A DNA stretch of 51,484 nucleotides from Sutterella sp047777475 (lineage in GTDB: Bacteria; Pseudomonadota; Gammaproteobacteria; Burkholderiales; Burkholderiaceae_F): the NCBI GenBank assembly GCA_047777475.1, contig JBKEET010000011.1, positions 1-51,484 of the forward strand, read 5' to 3'. Within the stretch, counting starts at the first letter, position 1; every line of letters begins with the position of its first letter. Below the pieces are notes generated by a model that searched no databases, was not told where the DNA came from, and saw nothing but the letters and a program-made list of their open reading frames with translations. The translations under genes were made by a program, and so were the position numbers. This document shows positions 19,855 through 28,012 of this stretch, in pieces.

Positions 19855-21683
19855 TTGCTTTTGCTCTCCGTGCTTTCGGCGCCGCGGCGCAGCTTCTCAG
19901 CCGTTGCGGGCGCCATTTCTTCTTTTTCGTCGGGCGCCACCATCAGCGTGCGCAGCGTGCCGGCGGCCACTTCGTTGAAAACAGGTGCTGCGGCCAGGCC
20001 GCCGAAGCGGAAGCGCTTGGGCTCGTCCATCATCACGGCGATGATGAAGCGCGGCTGCGTGGCGGGCGTGATGCCCACGAAGCTCGCGACCGTGTCGTGC
20101 GTGTACTGCCCGTTCTTCACCTTGTTGGCCGTGCCCGTCTTGCCGGCGACGGTGTAGCCCGTCACCTTCACGTTGGAAGCCGTGCCGCCGCGCTGCACCG
20201 TGGCCATCATCATGGCGCGGATCTCACGCGCGGTCTCGGGCTTGTAGACCTGCTCGCCCTTCACCGTGCTCCCTTCGGGGCGCTTGAAGAGCGTGAGGTC
20301 GATCACGTCGCCGTTGCGCGCGATCGCCGTGTAGGCGCGCACGAGCTGCATGAGCGAGACGCTCACGCCGTGGCCGTAGGAAATCGTCGCCTGTTCGATC
20401 GGGCGCCAGGTGCGCCCCGGGCGCAGGCGGCCCGCCGTGGCGCCGGGGAAGCCGATGTTGGGCGCGCGCCCGAAGCCGAGCTTCGAGTACATGTCGTAGA
20501 GCACGGTGGGCTGGATCTCGAGCGCGATCTTCGCCGTGCCGATGTTGGAGGACTTCGCGACCACTTCGGCGACGGTGAGCAGGCCGTAGTCGTGCGTGTC
20601 GCCGATCGTCCTGTCGCCGATCGTGAGCTTGCCGGGCGAGGTCTGCACCGTGGTGAGCGGCGTGACGATGCCCATGTCGAGGCCCTTGGCGATGGCGAAG
20701 GGCTTCATCGTCGAGCCCGGCTCGAAGGAATCGGTGAGGACGCGGTTGCGGATGCGGTCGAACTGCACCGTCGAGCGGTCGTTCGGATCGTAGGTGGGAT
20801 AGCTCACGAGCGCGATGATCTCGCCGTTCGTGCAGTCGGCGACGACGACGGCGCCCGCCTTCGCTTCCGTGCGCTCGATGCCGCGGTTGAGCGCCTCGTA
20901 GGCGATGAACTGCACGCGCGAGTCGATCGAAAGGGTGATGTTCTGCCCGGGCAGCGCTTCCTTGGTCCACACGTCGTCGACGATGCGGCCGTGGCGGTCG
21001 CGGATCACGCGCCGCGCGCCGCGCTGGCCGGAGAGCTGCGGGTCGCGCGCGAGCTCGACGCCTTCCTGTCCGTGGTCGTCCATGCCGGTGTAGCCGACGA
21101 TGTGCGCCATCACCGGCCCGTCGGGATACTTGCGGTGCATCTCGGGCGAGATGCCCACGCCCGGGATGGCGAGCTTGCGCACCGCCTCGGCGGTCTTGAT
21201 TTCCTGGCCGCGGGCCAGGTAAATGAAGTTGCGCGTGGCGTTGTCCTTGAATTTCTTGGCGAGCTGCGGATAGGGAATGTTGAGGATCTTCGCGAGTTCC
21301 TTGAGCTTCTGCTTGTCGATGTCGCCCGCAAACTCGGGGTCGGCCCAGATGCTGCGGTACGGCTGGCTCGAGGCGAGCACCACGCCGTTGCGGTCGAGGA
21401 TTTCGCCCCTGGCGCCCTCGATCGGGATCGTGCGCGCGAAGCGCTGCTCGCCCTGGAACTGCAGGAAGTCGTTGGCGACGACCTGCAGGTAGAACGCGCG
21501 CCCGATGAGGATGATGAAGCACACGACGACGGCGCCCATGGCGGCGTAGGTGCGCCACTTCGGAATCGGGATGATGATGAGCGGATCGGACTCGCTTTCG
21601 GGCGAGGCCTTCTTCGCCTCGCGGTCCGCCTTGATGGCGCCCACGACCTTGCCCGCGGCGCGCTTCAGGAAATCGTCGATCAT
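19851..21683 (-). CDS. ftsI: Septal transpeptidase FtsI (PBP3)
   Basis: Class B penicillin-binding protein that cross-links septal peptidoglycan. The 610 residues have one transmembrane helix (about 45-65), a pedestal domain and a transpeptidase domain with SxxK as STMK (324-327), SxN as SSN in AKSSNIGTAK, and KTGTANK. The order ftsL-ftsI-murE with short overlaps is standard. Confidence 0.97.
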   Translation of the reverse strand: MIDDFLKRAAGKVVGAIKADREAKKASPESESDPLIIIPIPKWRTYAAMGAVVVCFIILIGRAFYLQVVANDFLQFQGEQRFARTIPIEGARGEILDRNGVVLASSQPYRSIWADPEFAGDIDKQKLKELAKILNIPYPQLAKKFKDNATRNFIYLARGQEIKTAEAVRKLAIPGVGISPEMHRKYPDGPVMAHIVGYTGMDDHGQEGVELARDPQLSGQRGARRVIRDRHGRIVDDVWTKEALPGQNITLSIDSRVQFIAYEALNRGIERTEAKAGAVVVADCTNGEIIALVSYPTYDPNDRSTVQFDRIRNRVLTDSFEPGSTMKPFAIAKGLDMGIVTPLTTVQTSPGKLTIGDRTIGDTHDYGLLTVAEVVAKSSNIGTAKIALEIQPTVLYDMYSKLGFGRAPNIGFPGATAGRLRPGRTWRPIEQATISYGHGVSVSLMQLVRAYTAIARNGDVIDLTLFKRPEGSTVKGEQVYKPETAREIRAMMMATVQRGGTASNVKVTGYTVAGKTGTANKVKNGQYTHDTVASFVGITPATQPRFIIAVMMDEPKRFRFGGLAAAPVFNEVAAGTLRTLMVAPDEKEEMAPATAEKLRRGAESTESKSK

Positions 21684-22099
21684 CGGACTTCCTCCCGGGC
21701 GGCGGGCTTCGCGTCCTCCGCCTTCGCCTTCTCGTTGGCCTTGGCTTCGGCTTCGGCGCTCTCGCGCGCCTCGCGGATGGCGGCGGCCGTGTCGGGAGCG
21801 ATTTCGACGCGCTTCGAGGAATCGACCACGAGATTGATCGTGTTGTCGTTGCCCGCCTGCACGAGCCCGAGCGCCGCGGCGCCCTGGGCGATGCTGCCCG
21901 GGAGCGAGGCGCGGCGCACCTTGAGGAGCAGGTCGGCCTGGTCGTCGCCGAGCCTGCGGCCGACGTCGACGGCGCGCTCGTGCTCGACGAAGAGCGTGCG
22001 CATCTCGTACTGCTTGTTGACGAGCATCAGGGACATGACGAAGAGCACGGCGCCGAGCACCAGCGCGAAAAAGAGCTCGAGGAAGTTGAGGAATCTCAT
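21680..22099 (-). CDS. ftsL: Cell division protein FtsL
   Basis: Small bitopic divisome protein that forms a coiled-coil complex with FtsB and FtsQ. Start ATG at 22099 (MRFLNFLELFFAL) follows GAGGAGCTGAA and overlaps the rsmH stop as ATGA. It has 139 residues: a transmembrane helix (about 7-28), a short helical segment, and an unusual C-terminal tail of about 40 residues rich in Ala, Glu and Lys. Identity rests mainly on position, size and topology, because FtsL is poorly conserved. Confidence 0.9.
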   Translation of the reverse strand: MRFLNFLELFFALVLGAVLFVMSLMLVNKQYEMRTLFVEHERAVDVGRRLGDDQADLLLKVRRASLPGSIAQGAAALGLVQAGNDNTINLVVDSSKRVEIAPDTAAAIREARESAEAEAKANEKAKAEDAKPAAREEVR

Positions 22100-23064
22100 T
22101 TCAGCTCCTCGCCCGTGCCGCTCCAGGGAGCGGCGGTGCGCACGCCGACGCGCAGGATCGCCGAGCGGGCGCGCGGGTTCTCCGCGCACTCGGCTTCGGT
22201 GGGCTTGATGCGCTCAACGCCGGTGAACAGCGGCTCGGGCATGGCCCCGGCCGGAATCGGCAGCCGCGGATCGAACTCGCGCTCGGGATGCGCGGCTTTC
22301 TCGAAGAAGCGCTTCACGATGCGGTCCTCGAGCGAATGGAAGCTGATGACGGCAAGGCGACCCTCGGGCTTGAGGAGCGAGCCCGCCTCATCAAGCGCCG
22401 CGCGCAGCTCGTCGAGCTCATGGTTGATTTCGATGCGGATCGCCTGGAAGGTGCGCGTCGCGGGATGCTGCGAGGCGTCGCGGCGGTTGCGCGGCACGAC
22501 GCGCGCGACGAGGTCGGCAAGCGCCTTGGTCGTCGCAATCGGGCGCACCCTGCGCTCGGCGGCGACAGCCGCGGCGATGCGGCCCGCAAAGCGCTCCTCG
22601 CCGTAGAGGCTGATGACGCGCTTGATCTCGGACTCCTCGGCCTCGGCGAGCCACTGTGCGGCCGTGATGCCCGTGCTCGTGTCCATGCGCATGTCGAGCG
22701 GGCCGTCGAAGCGGAACGAGAAGCCCCGCGAGGCGTCGTCGATCTGCGGGGAAGAAACGCCGATGTCGAGGAAAACGCCGTCGACCGCCGAGATGCCGAG
22801 CCCGGCGAGCTTTTCCTTCATCGTGGAAAAGGGCGCGTGGATGATGGTGAAGCGCGGGTCGCCGATGGCCGCGGCGGCCCTGACCGCCTCGGGGTCGCGG
22901 TCAAACGCAATGAGGCGGCCCTTTTCGGAAAGCCTCGCCAAAATGCGGCGCGAATGACCGCCCCTGCCGAAGGTGCCGTCGACGTACAGCCCGTCCGCAT
23001 TCGCCGCGAGGGCCTGCGGAGCCTCCTCGGCGAAGACCGGGCGATGAATGAATGCCTCGCTCAC
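22096..23064 (-). CDS. rsmH: 16S rRNA (cytosine-1402-N4)-methyltransferase RsmH
   Basis: SAM-dependent methyltransferase (MraW). The 322 residues start from GTG at 23064. Motifs: YVDGTFGRGGHSRRIL (SAM motif I region), IAFDRDPEA, GVFLDIGVSSPQID, FQAIRIEINHELDEL and VISFHSLEDRIVKRFF. It is the second gene of the cluster, 39 bases after mraZ. Confidence 0.97.
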   Translation of the reverse strand: MSEAFIHRPVFAEEAPQALAANADGLYVDGTFGRGGHSRRILARLSEKGRLIAFDRDPEAVRAAAAIGDPRFTIIHAPFSTMKEKLAGLGISAVDGVFLDIGVSSPQIDDASRGFSFRFDGPLDMRMDTSTGITAAQWLAEAEESEIKRVISLYGEERFAGRIAAAVAAERRVRPIATTKALADLVARVVPRNRRDASQHPATRTFQAIRIEINHELDELRAALDEAGSLLKPEGRLAVISFHSLEDRIVKRFFEKAAHPEREFDPRLPIPAGAMPEPLFTGVERIKPTEAECAENPRARSAILRVGVRTAAPWSGTGEELK

Positions 23065-23103
23065 AGCCAGTTCCCGTTTGTCTTCTTGTTCTGATTTCTT
23101 CTT

Positions 23104-23526
23104 CTAGAAGGTGAAATCTGCAGCGTCCATGCCTTTTTCAAACGCTTCCCGCTCGCGCTCGGCGAGAGCGGCGCGGTCCCAGAGCTCGAAGTGGCCTCCT
23201 ACGCCGAGGAGCGCCACTTCGCGCGTCAGACCGGCCATCTGCCTCAGTTCCGCCGGAATCAGGATCCGGCCGGCGCGGTCGAAAGGGAGCTCGACGGCGC
23301 TGCCGAGCACGAAGCGCACGAAAGCGCGGGCTGCGTACGGCAGCCCGGAAAGCTCACGGCTCTTCTCCTCCCAGAGCGCCTGAGGATAAATCACCAGGCA
23401 GCCGTCGGGATGCCGGGTCACGGTCACGCTCTGCGCCGTGCCCAGGCCGAGCGCTTCCCGGTGCCTCGCGGGCACGGAAAGACGGCCTTTCTGATCCAGC
23501 GTCAGCAGTGAAGTCCCCTGAAACAC
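23104..23526 (-). CDS. mraZ: Transcriptional regulator MraZ
   Basis: AbrB-like double-SpoVT domain protein that binds repeats upstream of its own operon and represses it in species where this was tested. The 140 residues show both halves: LLTLDQKGRLSVPARHR at the N-terminus and FDRAGRILIPAELR in the second repeat. The start is GTG (23526); an overlapping ATG is in another frame. Candidate binding sites lie 58-83 bases upstream. Confidence 0.95.
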   Translation of the reverse strand: MFQGTSLLTLDQKGRLSVPARHREALGLGTAQSVTVTRHPDGCLVIYPQALWEEKSRELSGLPYAARAFVRFVLGSAVELPFDRAGRILIPAELRQMAGLTREVALLGVGGHFELWDRAALAEREREAFEKGMDAADFTF

Positions 23527-23583
23527 ATCCGTCGCCTGAAAAAGTCAAAAAAATCTGCCGCGGAGAAAGGCGGAGCGCTTTCG

Positions 23584-23609
23584 TCCCACTTTTCCCCACT
23601 TTGCCACCA
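23584..23609 (-). promoter_or_regulatory. MraZ-binding repeats (TGGGN boxes)
   Basis: Minus-strand TGGGG (23594-23598) and TGGGA (23584-23588) are spaced exactly ten bases apart, with a third imperfect TGG copy at 23602-23609. This matches the known MraZ operator (direct TGGGN repeats at ten-base periodicity). The boxes lie just downstream of the -10 hexamer, so binding would block initiation. Confidence 0.75.
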
Positions 23610-23611
23610 TC

Positions 23612-23640
23612 ACTTTAGTAAGCAAAGGGCCTTGCGTCAA
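23612..23640 (-). promoter_or_regulatory. Sigma-70 promoter of the mraZ operon
   Basis: Minus strand: -35 TTGACG (23635-23640), a 17-base spacer and -10 TAAAGT (23612-23617). Five of six and four of six consensus matches with ideal spacing, placed directly before the MraZ boxes. Confidence 0.7.
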
Positions 23641-24009
23641 GGCAAAACAAGGGTTTTTTCCGCACTTTCCGAACCTTGCTCAAGTCCGCGCCGAAACCTT
23701 GACGCCGGCCCTTCTGCGCGGCGGCCCCGGTGCCGGCCCTGCTGCCCCGCGGCCTGCAGGCCCGCGCACCTGAAGAGAAGCCTCTCAAAACTGAAGCCGG
23801 CGGCAGGATTTTGCCGGCGTTCCCGAATAAAATGGCTCTGTTCTCTCCGCGCCAAGGCGCATCGGCGCCTCCCCGGAATCGTCCGCTGTGTTAGGCTTTC
23901 CCTACTCCGGGCGGCCCTCCGGCGGCCGCCGCGAAGAGCTCGCCGGCCCGCCCGGGCCGGGCGCTCAGCCGCCCGTGCAGGCCAAAGAAAACCTACGGAC
24001 CCCAACACC
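23641..24009. other. 369-base intergenic region, divergent mraZ / acyl-CoA synthetase
   Basis: No supported gene. The frame of the downstream plus-strand gene is open back to 23632, but that part encodes an Arg/Pro-rich stretch with no family match, so I leave it out. It should hold the plus-strand promoter; TAAAAT at 23828-23833 is the best -10-like hexamer, without a matching -35. A small hairpin (GCCGGC repeats near 23799 and 23815) lies just upstream. Confidence 0.5.
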
Positions 24010-26154
24010 ATGACCGCCATCAACGTTCTGGACAAAATCATGAAGCCGCGCACCATCGCCCTCGTGGGCGCATCGACGCGCGAGCACACCATCGGCTCTG
24101 ACATCCTCAAGCGCCTCACCGAATACCGCTTCAAGGGCACGGTCTATCCCGTCAACCCCAAGGGCGGCGTCATCCAGAATATCCCCGCTTTTAAGAGCGT
24201 TCTCGACATTCCGGGCGAGGTGGACCTTGCGCTCATCGTCATCAACGCCAAGTACGTTCTCGCCGAGCTCGACGAATGCCACCGCAAGGGCATCCGCGGC
24301 ATCTGCATCATCTCCGCCGGCTTCAAGGAAATGGGCGGCGAAGGCGCGGAGCTCGAGCGTCAGCTCGTCGAAAAGCTGCGCGAGTACGGCATGCGCTGCG
24401 TCGGGCCCAACTGCCTCGGCGTCGTCAACACGCACCCCGACGTGCACATGGACGGATGCTTCGCCGAATCGCTCCCCGAGCGCGGCCACATCGGCTTCGT
24501 GTCGCAGTCTGGCGCCCTGGGCGGCGGCATCCTCAACATCCTGCGCGACCTCAACCTCGGTTTTGCGCAGTTCATCTCGATCGGCAACCAGGCCGACGTG
24601 GACGCGGGCGATGCGCTCGAGTACTGGGAAAACGACGATGACGTCGAGCAGATCCTGCTCTACATGGAATCGATCCGCGAGCCGCAGCGCTTCCGCCGTC
24701 TCGCCTCGCGCATCTCGAAGAAGAAGCCCATCCTCGCGATCAAGGCCGGCCGCTCCGCGGCGGGCGCCTCGGCCGCCTCTTCCCACACGGGCAGCCTCGC
24801 CGGCGCCGACCGCGCGGCCGACGCGCTGCTCCGGCAGTCGGGCGTCATCCGCGAGCGCTCGCTGCAGGACCTCTTCTCCACCGCGAAGATGTTCGCGGGC
24901 AACCCGCTGCCGCGCGGCAACCGCGTCGCGGTGATCACCAACTCGGGCGGCCCGGGCATCATGGCCACCGACGCGATCTGCGAGCGCGGCATGCAGATGG
25001 CCAAGATCAGCGACAAGACGAAGGCCGAGCTGAGGAGCTTCCTGCCTGCCGCCGCATCGGTCAAGAACCCGATCGACATGATCGCCTCAGCCCCCATCGA
25101 GCATTACCGGAAGACGCTCGAGACGGTGCTGAGCGACGACAGCGTCGACATGGCGCTCGTCATCTACCTGCCCTTCCTCGGCCTCAAGGACACCGACGTC
25201 GCCCGCGCCGTGATGGAAGCCAAGAGCGCGCATCCCGACAAGCCCGTCGCCGGCGTCTTCATGACGACGAGCGAATTCTTCGCGGGCCTTTCGGCCGCCG
25301 GCATCAAGATGCCGTTCTACATGTACGCCGAGGAAGCGGTCGACGCGATGGCGCGCCTCAACGAGCAGCGCCTCTGGGTCGAGCGCCCCGAGGGCCGCGT
25401 GCCCGAGTTCCGGGTTGACCGCAGGGCGGCCGAGGACGTCTTCCGCGCCGCGCTCTCCGAAGGGCGCGACCAGCTCACGACGCGCGAGAGCATGGACGTG
25501 CTCGCCGCCTACGGCGTGCGCGTCTGCCGCTCGGTCTTCGCGAAGACGGAGGACGAGGCAGCCAAGGCTGCCGCCGCCGTCGGCTTCCCCGTCGTCATGA
25601 AGATGACTTCGAAGACCACGTCGCACAAGACCGACGTGGGCGGCGTGCGCGTCAACATCCGCTCCGAGGAGCAGCTGCGCGCCGAATACCGCGACCTCGT
25701 GGCGAAGCTGCGCGAGCGCGGCCTCCTCGACGGGCTCGAAGGCGTGATCGTCCAGGAAATGGTCAAGGGCTCGCGCGAGATGGTCTGCGGCGCCGCCGCC
25801 GACCCGCAGTACGGCCCGATGATGATGTTCGGCCTCGGCGGCGTGTTCGTCGAAGTGCTCAAGGACGTCGCCTTCCGCATCGCGCCGCTCACCGACCTCG
25901 ACGCGCACGACATGGTGCGCTCGGTGAAGGCCTACAAGCTCCTTGAGGGCGCCCGCGGCACGGTGCCCGCCGACATCGCCCAGGTCGAGGAGACGCTGCT
26001 GCGGCTCTCGCAGTTCGTCGGCGATTTCGCCTTCGTCTCCGAGCTCGACATCAACCCGCTCATCATTTCGGACGCCAACGGCGAGGCGATCGCCGTCGAC
26101 GGCCGCATCAAGGTGAACGCAGAAAAGGCGAAAAAGGCGCTTGATATCGCCTGA
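24010..26154 (+). CDS. ADP-forming acetate/acyl-CoA synthetase, alpha-beta fusion
   Basis: 714 residues from ATG 24010. Domain order: CoA-binding Rossmann domain (about 10-130, IALVGASTREHTIGSDIL), succinyl-CoA-synthetase-like domains (GFVSQSGALGGGILNIL; GNRVAVITNSGGPGIMATD), then a C-terminal ATP-grasp domain (about 490-714; FPVVMKMTSKTTSHKTDVGG). The SHTGSLAG motif carries the His phosphorylated in this superfamily. Such enzymes interconvert acyl-CoA, ADP and phosphate with acid and ATP, conserving energy from acyl-CoA in fermentative metabolism, or activate acids. There is no GNAT domain, so it is not a Pat-type protein acetyltransferase. Substrate cannot be told from sequence. Its ribosome-binding site is weak. 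Confidence 0.88.
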   Translation: MTAINVLDKIMKPRTIALVGASTREHTIGSDILKRLTEYRFKGTVYPVNPKGGVIQNIPAFKSVLDIPGEVDLALIVINAKYVLAELDECHRKGIRGICIISAGFKEMGGEGAELERQLVEKLREYGMRCVGPNCLGVVNTHPDVHMDGCFAESLPERGHIGFVSQSGALGGGILNILRDLNLGFAQFISIGNQADVDAGDALEYWENDDDVEQILLYMESIREPQRFRRLASRISKKKPILAIKAGRSAAGASAASSHTGSLAGADRAADALLRQSGVIRERSLQDLFSTAKMFAGNPLPRGNRVAVITNSGGPGIMATDAICERGMQMAKISDKTKAELRSFLPAAASVKNPIDMIASAPIEHYRKTLETVLSDDSVDMALVIYLPFLGLKDTDVARAVMEAKSAHPDKPVAGVFMTTSEFFAGLSAAGIKMPFYMYAEEAVDAMARLNEQRLWVERPEGRVPEFRVDRRAAEDVFRAALSEGRDQLTTRESMDVLAAYGVRVCRSVFAKTEDEAAKAAAAVGFPVVMKMTSKTTSHKTDVGGVRVNIRSEEQLRAEYRDLVAKLRERGLLDGLEGVIVQEMVKGSREMVCGAAADPQYGPMMMFGLGGVFVEVLKDVAFRIAPLTDLDAHDMVRSVKAYKLLEGARGTVPADIAQVEETLLRLSQFVGDFAFVSELDINPLIISDANGEAIAVDGRIKVNAEKAKKALDIA

Positions 26155-26175
26155 TAGGCGAAATTGGGCAAAATT

Positions 26176-26216
26176 AAAGGGCGAAGAGCGCTTTTTGAGC
26201 TCTTCGCCCTTTTTAA
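26176..26216. terminator. Bidirectional terminator between acyl-CoA synthetase and rnpB
   Basis: A perfect 14-base stem, AAAGGGCGAAGAGC (26176-26189) with its complement (26199-26212) and a nine-base loop. The plus strand continues TTTTTAAATT, the minus strand TTTAATTTT. It serves the plus-strand synthetase gene (stop 26154) and the minus-strand rnpB. Confidence 0.85.
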
Positions 26217-26224
26217 ATTCGGGC

Positions 26225-26550
26225 GGCTGCAGGAGGCGGCCGATAAGCCGGATTATGTTCCCGGCACAAGGCCGGGCGGCGGTCATTCGTCTAGGACGCC
26301 GCTTGCGCGGCGCCTCAAGCCATCTACCCGCTGCCGGTCCGGGCCGGACCGTCGGCAGCCTATTTGATGTTGCTCCCCGTAGAGATTGCCCGTTTCACCC
26401 GGCCCGAAGGCCGGCTCGTCTCTGTTGCTCTGATCCTCGCCTCGCGGCGGACAGCTGTTAGCTGCTACGGTGCCCTGCGGAGTCCGGACTTTCCTCCCGC
26501 GGAAATGAATCCGCCGGCGATCGCCTGGCCGTCTCGCTGCAGTCAGGCCG
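26225..26550 (-). ncRNA. rnpB: RNase P RNA (type A)
   Basis: Catalytic RNA maturing tRNA 5' ends. On the minus strand the universal core blocks are present in order: GGGAGGAAAGTCCGGACTCC near the 5' side, CAGGGCACC, then GGGTGAAACGGGCAA and CTCTACGGGGAGCAA, AAATAGGC, GGGTAGATGG, AGACGAATGACCGCC and the 3' CCGGCTTATCGG. Ends are estimated: the 5' end from the promoter at 26554-26582, the 3' end from the position of the last conserved block. About 320 nucleotides, somewhat short for type A. I did not fold the whole molecule. Confidence 0.93.
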
Positions 26551-26553
26551 CAC

Positions 26554-26582
26554 ACTCTAAGTGTTTTGCCGCATCTTTGCAA
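26554..26582 (-). promoter_or_regulatory. rnpB promoter
   Basis: Minus strand: TTGCAA (26577-26582), a 17-base spacer and TAGAGT (26554-26559). The predicted start, near 26547, agrees with the 5' end expected for RNase P RNA. Confidence 0.6.
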
Positions 26583-26627
26583 GTCGATTTTACGGAGCGC
26601 TGTTGCGAAAACGCCCGTTTCATGCGT

Positions 26628-26656
26628 TTGGCGGCCTCTGATTATGAGACAATAAG
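26628..26656 (+). promoter_or_regulatory. Candidate promoter of the PagP-barrel gene
   Basis: TTGGCG (26628-26633), a 17-base spacer and AATAAG (26651-26656), each four of six consensus matches. Transcription would start near 26663, about 80 bases before the ATG. Confidence 0.4.
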
Positions 26657-26661
26657 TTTCT

Positions 26662-26698
26662 CCGCAGAACGTTTCAGGCCTCTGCGGCACGTTTTTTT
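26662..26698 (+). terminator. Terminator-like hairpin in the PagP-barrel leader
   Basis: CCGCAGA (26662-26668) pairs with TCTGCGG (26681-26687) and is followed four bases later by seven T residues (26692-26698). No plus-strand gene ends here; the synthetase upstream already has its own terminator and rnpB is on the other strand. It therefore looks like a leader attenuator or an insulator. Confidence 0.5.
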
Positions 26699-26743
26699 CA
26701 TAAAAGCAAGAATAGGGCTGCGGAGCTGCAGCTCTGCCAAGCC

Positions 26744-27910
26744 ATGAAACTTACTGTCAAAGCCTGTGCGGCCGCGCTTGTGTCGGCCGCGCTTTTTTCC
26801 GCCGCCCCTGCGCAGGCCCGCTCCTTCTGGGAAGCGGTGATCGACACCACGCCTGCCGGCCTCACGCAGGACTCCTCCGAGCGCAGCGGCTCGTGGCACG
26901 ACTTTTGGGAAGACACCAAGACGGGCGCCGAGTCCATCATGAGGAACGGCAAGAACTTCCTCGTGCTGCCGCTCTACACCAATCACCCGACCTGGGACTG
27001 GGACAACCGCCACGAGCAGAACGGCTACCCGATGGGCATGGGCCTCGGACGCATGCTGATCGACAGCCGCGGCAACGAGCGCTCGTTCTACCTGATTAAT
27101 TTCGTCGACTCCAACTACCGCATCGAGCCGATGGTCGGCTACCAGTGGCTCGCCCGCTGGCCGGTCGGCAATTCCGGCGTCCACGTCGGCGCCGGCTACC
27201 TCGCCTCGATTTCGATGCGCGGCGACTACATGTGGCTCCCGTTCCCGCTGCCGCTTCCGGTCGCCAAGATCGGCACGGACAGCGTCTCGTTCTACGGCAC
27301 CTACATCCCGTTCACGAACGTGTTCTTCTTCTACTCGGTCTTCACCGTCGACGACGTCAAGGAGAGGACGAAGCCGCTGCCGCTCTCGAGCGCCTGGTCG
27401 ACAGCCGAGAACTATTTCTACGGCGGCATGGGCTGGGAGTACATGGACAACGGCACCGACGAGCACGACGTGCACACGGTGGAAAACGACACATCGTGGC
27501 ACGTCGGCATGCGCCACTATTCGGGCCGTCACTGGGCGACCGACGTCTCGTACCGCCAGTCCGAGCACGACATCCGCTCGGGCACCGGCCCGTACACGCC
27601 GAAGTCCTACCGCTTCAAGACCTGGGCCGTGCAGCTGCAGTACAACATCGACATCTTCGATTCTCTGCGCGGCTACGCGGGCGCCGGCGTCGGCTACTCG
27701 CAGATGAAGGGCCCGGGCGGCCGCGACCACAGCGTGCACCCCGTCTTCTCGCTCGGCGCGACCTGGGCGCCGCTGCGGCATGTCTTCGTGAACGCCGAAA
27801 TGTTCACGTCGCTCGCCCGCTACCGCGGCACGGTCGAGGGCGCGAGCGAAGGCTACGTGATGACGGCGATGCCGACCGACTTCACGCTCTCCGTGGGCTT
27901 CGCGTTCTGA
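26744..27910 (+). CDS. pagP: PagP lipid A palmitoyltransferase fused to a second beta-barrel domain
   Basis: PagP transfers palmitate from phospholipid to lipid A in the outer membrane. Residues 1-26 form a signal peptide (cleavage after AQA). Residues about 50-204 align with PagP: WEDTKTGAESI, LYTNHPTWDWD, FVDSNYRIEPMVGYQW, then MRGDYMWLPFPLPLPVAKIG and TYIPFTNVFFFY. The catalytic residues of PagP (His33, Asp76 and Ser77 of the mature E. coli enzyme) correspond to H81, D122 and S123. PagP normally ends after the Phe-rich strand, at about 160-190 residues. Here 185 more residues follow (about 205-388) with alternating aromatic and polar strands and a terminal Phe, fitting another small OmpW/OmpA-like barrel or a larger joint barrel. 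No good ribosome-binding site precedes the ATG; a GC-rich hairpin at 26720-26737 sits just upstream of it. Confidence 0.82.
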   Translation: MKLTVKACAAALVSAALFSAAPAQARSFWEAVIDTTPAGLTQDSSERSGSWHDFWEDTKTGAESIMRNGKNFLVLPLYTNHPTWDWDNRHEQNGYPMGMGLGRMLIDSRGNERSFYLINFVDSNYRIEPMVGYQWLARWPVGNSGVHVGAGYLASISMRGDYMWLPFPLPLPVAKIGTDSVSFYGTYIPFTNVFFFYSVFTVDDVKERTKPLPLSSAWSTAENYFYGGMGWEYMDNGTDEHDVHTVENDTSWHVGMRHYSGRHWATDVSYRQSEHDIRSGTGPYTPKSYRFKTWAVQLQYNIDIFDSLRGYAGAGVGYSQMKGPGGRDHSVHPVFSLGATWAPLRHVFVNAEMFTSLARYRGTVEGASEGYVMTAMPTDFTLSVGFAF

Positions 27911-27947
27911 CGGTCCAGTGTTAACGGAAGGTTCAGACTTCTCCCGC

Positions 27948-27953
27948 TAAAAT
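27948..27953 (+). promoter_or_regulatory. -10-like hexamer upstream of hemL
   Basis: TAAAAT, five of six consensus matches, with no convincing -35. If used, the transcript would include the hairpin at 27967-27998 in the hemL leader. Confidence 0.25.
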
Positions 27954-27966
27954 AAGGCATTCCGCG

Positions 27967-28002
27967 TGCGGCCGCGCTTTCAACAGAAGCCGGCCGCATT
28001 TT
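27967..28002 (+). terminator. Terminator after the PagP-barrel gene
   Basis: TGCGGCCG (27967-27974) pairs with CGGCCGCA (27991-27998); an inner GCTT/AAGC extends the stem past one bulged C. Four T residues follow. It lies 57 bases after the PagP-barrel stop. Confidence 0.65.
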
Positions 28003-28012
28003 CATGCTGACC

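Noticed and set aside
19839..22208. 789-codon plus-strand frame opposite ftsI and ftsL
   Set aside because: Antisense shadow; the minus-strand genes carry all family motifs.
23632..24009. In-frame N-terminal extension of the acyl-CoA synthetase
   Set aside because: The additional 126 residues are Arg/Pro/Ala-rich without family similarity and would overlap the mraZ promoter; ATG 24010 gives the normal N-terminus.
26225..26743. Open frames across the rnpB region on both strands
   Set aside because: The stretch carries all conserved RNase P RNA blocks in order, so it is an RNA gene.
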